From positions 40,568 to 104,567 of the forward strand of contig JAEUUT010000101.1 of NCBI GenBank assembly GCA_016787415.1: a stretch of 64,000 nt of DNA, in the 5' to 3' direction. A program made the translations under genes and the position numbers. Source of the DNA: Saprospiraceae bacterium (GTDB lineage Bacteria; Bacteroidota; Bacteroidia; Chitinophagales; Saprospiraceae). How positions within the stretch are numbered: the stretch's first letter is position 1; each line of letters begins with the position of its first letter. The notes under the pieces were generated by a model. The model was not told where the DNA came from and did not search any database. It worked only from the letters and a program-made list of their open reading frames with translations. This document shows positions 34,056 to 43,152 of this stretch, one piece after another.

Positions 34056-34128
34056 AACGTCGGAACGTCGGAACGTCGGCAGCGCTTGAAGCGCTGCCGA
34101 CGTTAAACGACGTTAAACGACGACGTTA
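34056..34128. repeat. Class 5-like palindrome (AACGTCGG)
   Basis: Octamer-type units AACGTCGG three times, then GCAGCGCTT/AAGCGCTGC, then CCGACGTTAAACGACG inverse units. A variant of class 5 with a different centre. Between convergent genes. Confidence 0.9.
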
Positions 34129-34131
34129 TAT

Positions 34132-35157
34132 CTAAAAAAGCCGCTGATACGCATCAGCGGCTTTTTCTATGTCATAAGGTACCAATGGCTTCATATTCAG
34201 CGGCTTTTGCAGTGCCTCCAGCACCAGCCGGGCCAATTGTTCGGGCGTATCGCCACAGTGGGCCATTTCGGGGCCGATACCTACCGGCGTCGACACCAGT
34301 CGGCAGCCGTTTTGTGCCGCTTCGGGCAGCACAAAACCGAATGATTCATAACTGGAGGTATGCAACAGTACCCGCGCCGTTTGCATGTACGCCAGCACTT
34401 CCGGCCGGTCAAGGCCGCCCAGGAACTGTACCTGACCGGATAAGCCATGTGTGGCAGCCTGTTGTTCGAGCCGTTTTCGGAGCGGGCCTTCGCCGATGAG
34501 GGCTGCCCGGATGCCCGGTTTCCAGGTGTTCAAAATGGACAGGGTGTGCAGCCATTTTTCCCAGTTTTTTACCCCGATCAGCGAACCGACGCCCAATACA
34601 TCCAGCGGGCGTGTGGAAGGGAGTGTGGAAGGTGTTTCAGTCGGATCGACACCCCAGGGAATCAGGTGCGGGATTTCATAGCCCGTATTTTTGTAAAATT
34701 CAGCAGCGTGAAAGGCGGACAGACCAACCAAGCGCCCGATATGGTTAGGGTGCAGGCGGCGCAAATAGCGGTTGCTGGCGCGCGCATCCTGCCCCATAAG
34801 GGTCGTCCAGTGCGGGATGCTCCATTTCCGGGAAAGTTTCTCCCCGATTACCCAGGCCGGGCCGAGCCAGAAACTATGAATTACATGCGGCATATCGGTC
34901 TGAATGATCTGATCGGCATATCGGCGCACCCTCGACCAGGTGCGCCAGCGGAGCCAGCGGCGGTTTTGTCCGTTGGCAGAAACAACGCGGGCGCCATGCC
35001 ACAAGTCGGATGTATCGCGAAAAGGATATTCAAACGCCACGATTTGAATGTCGAAATCACGCGCCTGCATGGCGCGCACGTACAACTGCATGGGAGGAAT
35101 GCAGGTAAAATCCTGTTCGGAAGCGGCAAAACCGGGCGTCAGGAGAAGCAGGCGCAT
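34132..35157 (-). CDS. Glycosyltransferase family 4-like protein
   Basis: 341 residues in a GT-B layout. The C-terminal domain has IGEGPLRKRLEQQAATHGLSGQVQFLGGLDRPEVLAYMQTARVLLHTSSYESFGFVLPEAAQNGCRLV, with the E-x7-E motif ESFGFVLPE of GT4. The N-terminal acceptor domain is less conserved. It transfers a sugar from a nucleotide donor, target unknown. Its ATG overlaps the stop codon of the NtrC-type regulator (TGATG), so the two are translationally coupled. Confidence 0.9.
   Translation of the reverse strand: MRLLLLTPGFAASEQDFTCIPPMQLYVRAMQARDFDIQIVAFEYPFRDTSDLWHGARVVSANGQNRRWLRWRTWSRVRRYADQIIQTDMPHVIHSFWLGPAWVIGEKLSRKWSIPHWTTLMGQDARASNRYLRRLHPNHIGRLVGLSAFHAAEFYKNTGYEIPHLIPWGVDPTETPSTLPSTRPLDVLGVGSLIGVKNWEKWLHTLSILNTWKPGIRAALIGEGPLRKRLEQQAATHGLSGQVQFLGGLDRPEVLAYMQTARVLLHTSSYESFGFVLPEAAQNGCRLVSTPVGIGPEMAHCGDTPEQLARLVLEALQKPLNMKPLVPYDIEKAADAYQRLF
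34134..34167. terminator. Bidirectional terminator within the glycosyltransferase 3' end
   Basis: AGCCGCTGAT (34139-34148) pairs with ATCAGCGGCT (34153-34162); six A precede and five T follow. It can act in both directions and overlaps the last eleven or so codons of the leftward glycosyltransferase gene. Confidence 0.85.
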
Positions 35158-36536
35158 CAGAGGTTGTACTTCTCCAGACGGCGGTACAGCGAAGCGCGGG
35201 TGAGGCCGAGTTCGGTAGCCGCTTCGGTAATATTGCCGTGGTATTTTTGCAACGCCTTCATAATCAATTGCTTTTCCATATCGTCGAGGTTCATGGTGGG
35301 CAAGTCGATGTCGCGGTCGCCGGAAGCCGATTGGCGGAAGAAGAAGTCTTCAGGTTGTAGTTTTTCGCCTTTGGCCATGATGACGGCGCGTTCGACGGCG
35401 TGCTGAAGTTCGCGCACGTTGCCAGGCCAGGCGTATCGGTGCATTTCCTTGAGCAAGGCGGCGCTGAGTCCTGTTACCGGGCGGTTGTATTTTTTGGAAA
35501 ATTCTTTCAGGAAATGCAGGGCCAGCGGTTCAATGTCGTCGATGCGATCGCGCAGGGCAGGAATATGAATTTCGATGGTGTTGATGCGATACAGCAGGTC
35601 TTGCCGGAAAGTGCGGTTTTTGACTGCATCGAACAAATTTTGGTTGGTGGCGGCGATAACGCGCACATTGATCGGTCGCACCCGGTTGGAGCCTACACGT
35701 GTGACGGTTCGATTTTGCAATACGGTAAGCAATTTGGCTTGCAGTCCGAGGGTGAGGTTGCTGATTTCATCCAGAAAAATGGTACCTCCATCGGCTGCCT
35801 CGAAACGGCCGGGGCGGTCATCGCGGGCATCGGTAAAAGCGCCTTTTACATGGCCGAACAACTCACTTTCGAAGAGGGTTTCGGTGATAGCGCCCATGTC
35901 GACTTTTACAAAATTGTCGAGCGCGCGTTTGCTATTGGCATGAATAGCCTGTGCGATGAGGTCTTTGCCGGTACCATTTTCGCCCAGCAGCAGCACATTG
36001 GCGTCGGTTTCTGCTACGCGTTGTGCGGTATCGAACACGTCCTGCATGGCCCGGCTTTGAAAAATGAGCGCAGGCATATCGCGCGCATCCGCGAGGTTTT
36101 TTCCCTGCTGCCTCGATTTCAACTGACTGGCTTCTTCCTGGCTGTTCTTGAGCCGCAGGGCCGAATGCAGGGTAGCAAGCAGTTTGTCGTTGTCCCAGGG
36201 CTTGAGCACAAAATCGGTTGCACCGTTTTTGATGGCTTTTACGGCCAGTTCGACATCCCCGTACGCCGTGATGAGTACTACAACTGCAGTGGGGTCGATT
36301 TCCAGGATGCGCGCCAGCCAGTCGAATCCTTCCTGGCCGGTATTTTTGGCGCTTCGCCCGTAATTCATGTCGAGCATGATAACGGAATAACGTTTTTCCT
36401 TGAGCAATACGGGAATTTCCTCGGGATCACGCGTGGTATCTACCTCTGCGAAATGCCGTTTGAGGAACAGTTTGCCGGCGCTGAGTACGCCCGGGTTATC
36501 GTCTACGATGAGGATATTGGATTCGTTCATGTGCAT
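35157..36536 (-). CDS. NtrC-type sigma-54-dependent response regulator
   Basis: 459 residues from ATG at 36536 (or 36530). REC domain with Asp in VIMLDMNYG and Lys in FVLKPWDND; AAA+ domain with Walker A GENGTGKD, the sigma-54 loop GAFTDA (GAFTGA variant), GGTIFLDEI; Fis-type helix-turn-helix at the end (NITEAATELGLTRASLYRRLEKY). Activates sigma-54 promoters when phosphorylated. Upstream frame to 36596 only reads palindrome S. The cognate kinase is not adjacent. The glycosyltransferase overlaps its stop. Divergent to the MacA-like gene. Confidence 0.95.
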   Translation of the reverse strand: MHMNESNILIVDDNPGVLSAGKLFLKRHFAEVDTTRDPEEIPVLLKEKRYSVIMLDMNYGRSAKNTGQEGFDWLARILEIDPTAVVVLITAYGDVELAVKAIKNGATDFVLKPWDNDKLLATLHSALRLKNSQEEASQLKSRQQGKNLADARDMPALIFQSRAMQDVFDTAQRVAETDANVLLLGENGTGKDLIAQAIHANSKRALDNFVKVDMGAITETLFESELFGHVKGAFTDARDDRPGRFEAADGGTIFLDEISNLTLGLQAKLLTVLQNRTVTRVGSNRVRPINVRVIAATNQNLFDAVKNRTFRQDLLYRINTIEIHIPALRDRIDDIEPLALHFLKEFSKKYNRPVTGLSAALLKEMHRYAWPGNVRELQHAVERAVIMAKGEKLQPEDFFFRQSASGDRDIDLPTMNLDDMEKQLIMKALQKYHGNITEAATELGLTRASLYRRLEKYNL

Positions 36537-36547
36537 GGCTGAGAAAG

Positions 36548-36692
36548 ACTTTAGTCCTGAGTCGTAAGTCCTGAGTCCTAAGTCCGTAGAGTACACCTGA
36601 CTTCTCTTGGCTATTACTTTTAACCAACGCCATGGGTAATCAGGTGTAATCTACGGACTTAGGACTCAGGACTCACGACTCAGGACTAAAGT
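36548..36692. repeat. Class 1 palindrome S
   Basis: Arms with AGTCCTG/AGTCGTA/AGTCCTA units from 36553 to about 36604 and 36638 to 36688; cores CCGTAGAGTACACCTGA and CAGGTGTAATCTACGG. The outer AAAGACTTTAG (36545) matches CTAAAGTCTTT-like bases on the right. The rest of the 310-base divergent gap (36693-36850) is AT-rich without other features except a TGGCAC box at 36843. Confidence 0.93.
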
Positions 36693-36852
36693 CTACAAAG
36701 ACAGTGCCTTCGGCTAACAGTCTGCAAATCAAGTGTTTTTTTTTGAGATAGTGTTCATTTTCGGACACTTGCGTTCGCCAACGAACGTATTGGTGAGTGC
36801 CTCAAATATTCTAATTTTCTGATTTTCAATTTTTTAGAAAACTGGCACGGGC

Positions 36853-38148
36853 TTGTTAACATGCTTTCATTATCATTCATCCTTACATTTTGCAGTTACT
36901 GTGGACAGACCCATCAAGAAAAAAAGATTTACGCCTCAACGCATAGCCATCGGGCTGGGGGTGCTTGTTTTTGTTGCTTTTGTAATTAAACTGATGCTCA
37001 ATGGCAACCAGAGCAGCCTGAATGTCGACCGGGAAAAGATTACTATCTCCAAGGTGTCGCGCGGAGTTTTCGACGAGTTTATTGTAGTAACAGGTGTGGT
37101 ACAGCCGCTCAAGACCTACCAACTCGATGCTATTGAAGGCGGTTATGTGGCGCAGAAACTGCTCGATGGCGGTGCGACGGTCAAGCAGGGCGACCTGATT
37201 TTGAAACTCGAAAACCAGCGCCTGATGCTCGATTTTGTGAACCGCGAAACGGAGATGTACGACTTGATCAACAACCTAGAGAATACGCGCCTGCGTTTGC
37301 GTCAGGACAAATTTGCCTTGAAAAAGACGCTGTCTGAACTCGATTTCCAGATTCGCCAGGCCAAGGACGATTTTGATAGAAATGCAAAACTCTTTGGCGA
37401 CAAAGTGATCAGCGAGCAGGAGTATACGCGCTATAAAAACACGTATGACCGCCTGGTGCAGCAACGCGACATAGAAGTGGAAAACCAGAAATTCCAGGAG
37501 GAAAACAGTGTTACACAGATTAAACAACTGGAAGGTACGCTCGACCGCACGCGCCTCAACCTGAGTATGATGAAGCAAAACCTCGAAAATCTGTCGGTCA
37601 AAGCCCCTGTCTCCGGCCTGCTGTCGCGCGTGGATGTGGAAATCGGCGCCAGCATCACGGCCGGGCAAAACATCGGCCAGATCGACGATCTCAACGGATT
37701 TAAAATGCGTGTGGAAGTAGACGAGCACTATCTTTCGCGCATCTTCCCAGGCCTGGAAGGGTCTTTCGAATTTAACGGCGAAAATGTGGAACTGGTGGCT
37801 TCGAAAGTGTATCCAGAAGTCAGCAATGGCCGCTTTCAGGTGGATATGACCTTCAAAAAAGCACCTGCAGGCGTTCGGCGCGGACAATCGGCGCCGGTGC
37901 GGCTCCAGTTGGGCAAACCGGCGGAGGCGACGTTGCTCGCTACAGGCGGTTTTTTCAGCGACACCGGCGGCAATTGGGTGTATGTGGTAGATGCTTCCGG
38001 CTCCAGGGCTGAAAAACGCGACATTTCCCTCGGCCGTAAAAATCCGCAATTTTTTGAAGTGCTGAGCGGCTTGCAGGCAGGAGAAGAGGTTATTACGAGT
38101 TCGTATGAGAATTTTGGGGACAAGGATGTGTTGAATTTGCAAAATTAG
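36853..38148 (+). CDS. HlyD/MacA-type periplasmic adaptor of an ABC exporter
   Basis: Up to 431 residues; a GTG near 36901 (VDRPIKKKRFTPQRI) is a likelier start because the ATG at 36853 lies next to a possible promoter. N-terminal membrane helix (IAIGLGVLVFVAFVIKLML), a lipoyl/barrel-sandwich pair (VVQPLKTYQLDAIEGGYV... KAPVSGLLSRVDVEIGA) and a coiled coil between them (about 115-250). Links an inner-membrane MacB-like complex to an outer-membrane channel. Its TAG stop is part of the first repeat unit of palindrome T. Followed by two ATPases and one permease. Confidence 0.9.
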   Translation: MLTCFHYHSSLHFAVTVDRPIKKKRFTPQRIAIGLGVLVFVAFVIKLMLNGNQSSLNVDREKITISKVSRGVFDEFIVVTGVVQPLKTYQLDAIEGGYVAQKLLDGGATVKQGDLILKLENQRLMLDFVNRETEMYDLINNLENTRLRLRQDKFALKKTLSELDFQIRQAKDDFDRNAKLFGDKVISEQEYTRYKNTYDRLVQQRDIEVENQKFQEENSVTQIKQLEGTLDRTRLNLSMMKQNLENLSVKAPVSGLLSRVDVEIGASITAGQNIGQIDDLNGFKMRVEVDEHYLSRIFPGLEGSFEFNGENVELVASKVYPEVSNGRFQVDMTFKKAPAGVRRGQSAPVRLQLGKPAEATLLATGGFFSDTGGNWVYVVDASGSRAEKRDISLGRKNPQFFEVLSGLQAGEEVITSSYENFGDKDVLNLQN

Positions 38149-38307
38149 GGTTGATGAGGTTGATGAGGGTTGATATTCAGCCGCTCGATGAATGAAAACG
38201 CCCTCCTTACCCCGAGTCGCTAATTATCAACTCTCATCAACCCTCATCAACTTTATCAACTTTATCAACCCCATCAACCTTATCAACCCCATCTCCCCAT
38301 CAACCCA
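38147..38307. repeat. Class 8 palindrome (ATCAACC / GGTTGAT units)
   Basis: A short left arm of GGTTGATGAG units (38148-38174) and a longer right arm of about ten ATCAACC/ATCAACT units (38226-38307). It separates the adaptor gene from the first ATPase. Confidence 0.9.
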
Positions 38308-38328
38308 CAAAAAAAAACACCACCTATC

Positions 38329-39006
38329 ATGATAAAGACAAGCAACCTCCACAAATTATTCACGACCGATGAAGTGGAAACCACTGCCCTCAATGGCGTA
38401 AGTATTGAAATTCAACCCGGCGAATTTGTAGCCATGATGGGCCCTTCCGGTTGCGGCAAGTCCACCTTGCTCAATATTCTTGGGTTGCTCGACAATCCTT
38501 CGGAAGGCGAGTACCATTTTTTCGGCACGGAAGTCGGCAAAATGAACGAGCGCAACCGCGCCAACCTGCGCAAAGGCAATATCGGTTTTGTATTCCAGTC
38601 GTTCAACCTCATCGACGAACTGACGGTGTATGAAAATGTTGAACTTCCCTTGCTCTACCTCAAAACGCCCGCTTCCGAGCGCAAAAAACTGGTAGAAGCA
38701 CAACTCGACCGCATGAACATCATGCACCGCCGCAACCACTTCCCGCAGCAACTCTCAGGCGGCCAGCAACAACGTGTAGCCATTGCGCGGGCCGTGGTAG
38801 CCAATCCGAAAGTGATCCTGGCCGACGAACCGACGGGTAACCTCGATTCTACCAACGGCCTCGAAGTAATGAACCTGCTCACCCAACTCAACCAGGGCGG
38901 TACAACCATCGTCATGGTGACCCACTCGCCGCACGATGCCGGTTTTGCACATCGTATCATTAATTTGTTCGACGGAAAGGTGGTGACGGAGAATTTCCAC
39001 GTGTAG
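38329..39006 (+). CDS. ABC exporter ATPase (MacB/LolD type), first copy
   Basis: 225 residues. Walker A GPSGCGKST (residues 38-46), Q-loop FQSFNLIDELTV, signature LSGGQQQRVAIARA, Walker [14 protein letters not shown] and H-loop VTHSPHDAG. Powers a MacB/FtsX-like permease. Its stop TAG begins a class 3 repeat. A second ATPase of the same kind follows. Confidence 0.95.
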   Translation: MIKTSNLHKLFTTDEVETTALNGVSIEIQPGEFVAMMGPSGCGKSTLLNILGLLDNPSEGEYHFFGTEVGKMNERNRANLRKGNIGFVFQSFNLIDELTVYENVELPLLYLKTPASERKKLVEAQLDRMNIMHRRNHFPQQLSGGQQQRVAIARAVVANPKVILADEPTGNLDSTNGLEVMNLLTQLNQGGTTIVMVTHSPHDAGFAHRIINLFDGKVVTENFHV

Positions 39007-39048
39007 AGAGGTGAGAAGTGAGAAGCGAGAGGTGAGAAGTGAGAGGTG
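39007..39048. repeat. Class 3 one-armed repeat
   Basis: Six tandem GAGGTGA/GAAGTGA 7-mers immediately after the ATPase stop codon (TAGAGAGGTGAG). No inverse arm within 300 bases. Confidence 0.85.
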
Positions 39049-39171
39049 CTTTTCAAAAACAGCCGCTTTTTTTGCGGGGTACGCCTGTTTAACATCTGTT
39101 ATTCAGCCGTTTTTATCCAACCTGCCTGCGCAAATCGAGGCGGCTGTTTTTGGGAAATAAATCAAGTTGCC

Positions 39172-39252
39172 CCCATCAACACTCATCAACCCTTATCAAC
39201 CTCATCAACCCTTATCAACCCCCATCAACCTTATCAACCTTATCAACTTCCC
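39172..39252. repeat. Class 8 one-armed repeat
   Basis: About nine ATCAACC/ATCAACT units running up to 4 bases before the start codon of the second ATPase. The 250-base gap between the two ATPases holds this, the class 3 run and about 120 bases of unique sequence with no gene. Confidence 0.88.
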
Positions 39253-39255
39253 AAC

Positions 39256-39939
39256 ATGCTTGAACTCAAAAATATCGAACGATATTACCAAAACGGCGCC
39301 ACCAAAACCTATGTGCTGCGCTATGTAAACGCCCATATTGCGGAAGGAGAGTTTGTCAGCATTATGGGGCCCAGTGGTTCCGGAAAAAGTACCCTGCTAC
39401 ACATTCTTGGTATGCTCGACGAGCCGACCGAAGGGGAATACTGGTTTCTGGGAGAAGCCGTACACAAATTCAACGAGCGTCGACGCACCGAACTGTATCA
39501 GCAATACATCGGCTTCGTGTTCCAGGCCTACCACCTGATCGACGACCTGACGGTGTATGAAAACCTTGAAACCCCCTTGCTCTATAAAAAAGTGCCCTCT
39601 GGTGAGCGAAAAAGCCGCATCGCCGATTTACTCGACCGCTTCAATATGGTGGCAAAAAAAGACCTGTTCCCAGCCCAACTTTCTGGCGGACAGCAACAAC
39701 TCGTAGGCATTGCGCGCGCACTGATTGGCAACCCCAAACTTATCCTCGCCGACGAGCCTACGGGCAACCTGCAAAGCCAGCAGGCAAAGGAAATCATGGA
39801 CGTTTTCAAAAAACTCAATGAAGAAGATGGCGTAACCATCGTTCAGGTAACCCACTCCGACGCCAATGCCCAATACGGCAAACGCATCCTGCACCTGATG
39901 GATGGCCGCGTGGAAAGCGAGGAGATTGTGAAGAAGTAA
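39256..39939 (+). CDS. ABC exporter ATPase (MacB/LolD type), second copy
   Basis: 227 residues from the ATG at 39256; the frame upstream (to 39046) only translates repeats (TLINPHQPYQPYQL). Walker [10 protein letters not shown], signature [14 protein letters not shown] (Leu instead of Arg after the motif), Walker [15 protein letters not shown]-loop VTHSDANA. Paired with the first ATPase; they could form a heterodimer on a single permease or serve separate ones. The permease starts 25 bases later. Confidence 0.93.
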   Translation: MLELKNIERYYQNGATKTYVLRYVNAHIAEGEFVSIMGPSGSGKSTLLHILGMLDEPTEGEYWFLGEAVHKFNERRRTELYQQYIGFVFQAYHLIDDLTVYENLETPLLYKKVPSGERKSRIADLLDRFNMVAKKDLFPAQLSGGQQQLVGIARALIGNPKLILADEPTGNLQSQQAKEIMDVFKKLNEEDGVTIVQVTHSDANAQYGKRILHLMDGRVESEEIVKK

Positions 39940-39963
39940 AGAGCACCCTTCAACCACACTACC

Positions 39964-42348
39964 ATGTTCAATAACTATCTGCTCATTGCTTTCCGCAATC
40001 TGCGGAAAAACAGCACATATTCCCTGCTGAATATCCTCGGGCTCGGATTGAGTATTGCCTGCTGTATCATCATTTTTCTGATGCTACAGTATCACCTCAG
40101 TTTTGATGCCTACCACAAAAGAGCCGATCGCACGGTGCGGGTGGTTACCGATGTACATATGGAAAGCATCACCCCATTCCGGGGCGCCCCCAACCCGATG
40201 TCGAAAGCCTTGCGCACAGAGTTTTCATTTTTGGAAAATGTGGCTATGTATGCTACGCGTGCGGAGGCGCTGATCAGCGTACCGAGTGCTTCGGGCATTC
40301 CCGATAAGTACAAGGAAGAGGACAAATTTGCTTTTGCAGAACCGGAATTATTCGATATACTGGATCTGCCGCTGTTGCAAGGCGACGCCAAGGCACTCCG
40401 CGAGCCCAATACGGCGCTGATTACCGAAAACCTGGCCCGCAAGTACTACGGTACGATCGATGCAGTTGGAAAAACGTTTCGCTACGACAACAAAGTGGAT
40501 TTTCGTGTGGCGGGTATCCTGCGCAATTTGCCAGCCAATACCGATTACAACAGCGAAATACTGGCCTCCTGGGCCTCGCGCGCTTCCATGTCAGAATACA
40601 GTCCGTTTATGGATAACTGGGGCGGTATGAATGGCGGCACGTATTGCCTGGCGGCTTTTCGTGAAGGGCATCATCCATCGGAACTGGAGGCTGCCATACC
40701 CGAATTCAGAAAAAAGTACCGGCACCCGGAAAGTGAAATGCTGTTTTTATACAAGCCTTTGCCGCTGACCAGCATCCACCTCAATAGCGACTACAACACC
40801 GGGATGATGAAAAAAAGTTACCTGTGGGCACTGGCTCTGATCGGTGTTTTTCTTTTGATCACGGCCTGTGTCAATTTTATCAATATGGCTACCGCGCAGG
40901 CGCTCAAACGCGCCAGAGAAGTTGGCGTGCGCAAATCGCTGGGCAGCACACAGGGGCAGTTGTTCTGGCAGTTTATTTTTGAAACGGCCCTGATCGTAGT
41001 GGCCGCAGTCGTCATCGGCATGGTAATGGCCCGGATTTTCCTTCCATACCTGAATACGTGGACCAAGGATCAGGTTGAATTGACCGGCACGGATGGGAAG
41101 ATGTTGGCTGTTTTTTTGCTGGCCTTGAGCGTGGTAATTATTTTCCTGGCCGGCGCATACCCCGGATTGGTACAGGCGCGATTCCGGCCCGCTGTTTCCT
41201 TGCGCGGGCTGGCAGAAACCAAACCTGCCGGCGGATTTTCCCTGCGGCGTATGCTGGTAACCACACAATTTGCCATTTCCCAGATACTCATCATCGGAGC
41301 GGCTGTGGTGACGGCACAGATCGAATTTGCTCGCAATGCCGACTGGGGTTTTCGGCCGGGTGCCGTGTTCACGGTGCCAGTGCCCAATACCGATCACATG
41401 AAATCCCTGAAACAACAGATTGCTTCCATTGCAGGGGTAAAAAATGTGTCGTTGTGCTACCAGCCGCCTGCCTCCAGTTCCAACAACCAAAATGGCGTAC
41501 AATTTGAAAACCGCAGCCAAGGCGAGCCCTGGGCTGTCAATTTTAAACCTGCCGATGCAGATTACCTCGAAACTTTCGGCCTTCAACTCGTGGCCGGGCG
41601 CAACGTAATGCCCAGCGACACGGTGCGGGAATATGTAGTAAATGAAACCTTTGTAAAAAAACTCAACCTCGCCGGGCCACAGGAAATTCTCAACCGCTCA
41701 GTCAATGTAGATGGAACCAAGGGCACGATCGTTGGCGTGGTGCGCGATTACCACAACTGGGAATTGTCGCAGGATATTTCCGCCATTGCTTTTTCCACCA
41801 ATTCTTTCGCCTATTCCAACTGTGCCATCGAATTAATGCCGGGCAACCCGGCGCCAGTAATGGCCCAGATTAAACAAGTGTGGGAACGCAATTACCCCGA
41901 TTACTATTACGAACACACGTTCATGGACGAACGCATGGCCCAATTCCTCGAATCGGAAAGCATCATCATGAACCTCATCCGCATTTTTGCAGGTATCGCC
42001 ATCTTTATCGGTTGCCTGGGCCTGTACGGACTGGCGTCGTTCATGATTCTCCGCAAAACCAAGGAAATCGGCATTCGGAAAACGCTGGGCGCCAGCGTTC
42101 CCGGTATCCTGTGGCTATTCGGCCGCGAATATGTACGTCTCATTATTGTGGCTGCTGTTATTGCCACGCCTGCAGCATGGTGGGCCATGAATGCCTGGTT
42201 GCAGGAATATGCCTATCGAACAACATTAGGCCCCGGCATTTTCGTCTTTGCTCTTGCTATGACTTTCGTCGTGGCGCTTCTTACAGTGGGTATTCAGAGC
42301 GCCCAGGCGGCGCTGGCGAATCCGGTGAAGAGCCTGAATAGAGAGTAG
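39964..42348 (+). CDS. MacB/FtsX-family ABC permease
   Basis: 794 residues with eight helices expected: one at about 20-42 (LLNILGLGLSIACCIIIFLML), an N-terminal periplasmic MacB core, three FtsX helices at about 285-400, a second MacB-like periplasmic domain (about 470-670) and a second FtsX set at about 680-790 with EIGIRKTLGASVPGI. The first set has REVGVRKSLGSTQGQLFWQF. So it is a duplicated MacB/FtsX architecture common in Bacteroidota. Exports lipoproteins, peptides or drugs; substrate unknown. Ends just before palindrome W. Confidence 0.92.
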   Translation: MFNNYLLIAFRNLRKNSTYSLLNILGLGLSIACCIIIFLMLQYHLSFDAYHKRADRTVRVVTDVHMESITPFRGAPNPMSKALRTEFSFLENVAMYATRAEALISVPSASGIPDKYKEEDKFAFAEPELFDILDLPLLQGDAKALREPNTALITENLARKYYGTIDAVGKTFRYDNKVDFRVAGILRNLPANTDYNSEILASWASRASMSEYSPFMDNWGGMNGGTYCLAAFREGHHPSELEAAIPEFRKKYRHPESEMLFLYKPLPLTSIHLNSDYNTGMMKKSYLWALALIGVFLLITACVNFINMATAQALKRAREVGVRKSLGSTQGQLFWQFIFETALIVVAAVVIGMVMARIFLPYLNTWTKDQVELTGTDGKMLAVFLLALSVVIIFLAGAYPGLVQARFRPAVSLRGLAETKPAGGFSLRRMLVTTQFAISQILIIGAAVVTAQIEFARNADWGFRPGAVFTVPVPNTDHMKSLKQQIASIAGVKNVSLCYQPPASSSNNQNGVQFENRSQGEPWAVNFKPADADYLETFGLQLVAGRNVMPSDTVREYVVNETFVKKLNLAGPQEILNRSVNVDGTKGTIVGVVRDYHNWELSQDISAIAFSTNSFAYSNCAIELMPGNPAPVMAQIKQVWERNYPDYYYEHTFMDERMAQFLESESIIMNLIRIFAGIAIFIGCLGLYGLASFMILRKTKEIGIRKTLGASVPGILWLFGREYVRLIIVAAVIATPAAWWAMNAWLQEYAYRTTLGPGIFVFALAMTFVVALLTVGIQSAQAALANPVKSLNRE

Positions 42349-42352
42349 AGAC

Positions 42353-42498
42353 AGAGGTGAGAAGTGAGAGGTGAGAGGTGAGAAGTGAGAGGCGAGAAGT
42401 GAGAGTCTGTAGAGTGTACCGCTCCGCTATAAAAAAAGCCAAATGCGGAGCGGTACACTCTACGGACTCTCACTTCTCGCCTCTCACTTCTCACCTCT
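42353..42498. repeat. Class 3 palindrome W with GTAGAGTGTAC core
   Basis: Arms 42353-42427 and 42445-42498. Outer part is GAGGTGA/GAAGTGA 7-mers; the inner end is CTGTAGAGTGTACCGCTCCGC and its complement. The same core ends class 1 and class 7 arms. Between convergent genes, adjoining the stop codon at 42498. Confidence 0.95.
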
Positions 42499-42986
42499 TA
42501 TGCTATTTCTCCATTCGCCATAATCTCCATAAACCGCGTCTTCGACGTCGTCGGATCGAAATGGCTGCCGCCTTCGGAGGAAGTGCCTTCACCGATCGTG
42601 ATTTCGTATTCTTCATTGATATGGGCAACCGAGCGGAACACGCGGTTGTCGACTACATTCGTCTGGGCAATGACCTTGCAATCAATCAGTTCTCCTTTCA
42701 GGGTAAACGTAGCGAGGTAGTATTCGTAATGGAGCAAGGTGGCTTTCCACCATACCAGCGCAATAAACTGCTCTGTATCCTCTATGGCAAAGCACGGCAC
42801 GTATTCGGTAAATTCATCGAGTACCGCATCACTGGATTCGGCGGGCAGGATAAACTGCTCGATCATGGCATCCGGCAGCGGTTCGTTTTCGACGCCGAAG
42901 GTATGGTGCGTGTCTTCGCCCAGGGTGACAGGCATGGGCACAGGTGGAAACTTTGCTACAAAATCAGGGAAAATAAATCGTTGCAT
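42498..42986 (-). CDS. Conserved hypothetical protein
   Basis: 162 residues, acidic, soluble, no signal peptide or membrane helix. Contains EQFIALVWWKATLLHYEYYLATFTLKG, consistent with a beta-rich fold. I do not recognise a family. It starts MQRFIFPDFVAKFPPVPMP at 42986 and its TAA is directly next to palindrome W. Divergent from btaA. Confidence 0.65.
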   Translation of the reverse strand: MQRFIFPDFVAKFPPVPMPVTLGEDTHHTFGVENEPLPDAMIEQFILPAESSDAVLDEFTEYVPCFAIEDTEQFIALVWWKATLLHYEYYLATFTLKGELIDCKVIAQTNVVDNRVFRSVAHINEEYEITIGEGTSSEGGSHFDPTTSKTRFMEIMANGEIA

Positions 42987-43132
42987 AGGTGGTCATTGAA
43001 TCTGCAAAGGTCGGTGTTTGCAGATAAAAACAAAACGCAACAAACAGATGGAATCGGTTTGGGTTCATGGAGGGGCTATGGAAGTTAACTCAAAAGTAAT
43101 CGCGGCTTAATACCTGCCCAACACCCCGCGTC

Positions 43133-43140
43133 TACCTTTG
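43133..43140 (+). promoter_or_regulatory. -7 box TACCTTTG for the btaAB unit
   Basis: TACCTTTG, 12 bases before the ATG at 43153. Supports that start over the TTG at 43138, which is inside the box. No obvious -33. Confidence 0.5.
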
Positions 43141-43152
43141 GCAGCCAAAAAG

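Noticed and set aside
35157..36536. The NtrC-type regulator as the Kdp response regulator
   Set aside because: It lies 30 kb from kdp, next to a glycosyltransferase and exporter; nothing links them.
36843..36858. Sigma-54 promoter TGGCACGGGCTTGTTA
   Set aside because: The distance from GG to TTG is one base short and GC is replaced by GT, so kept only as a remark in the exporter finding.
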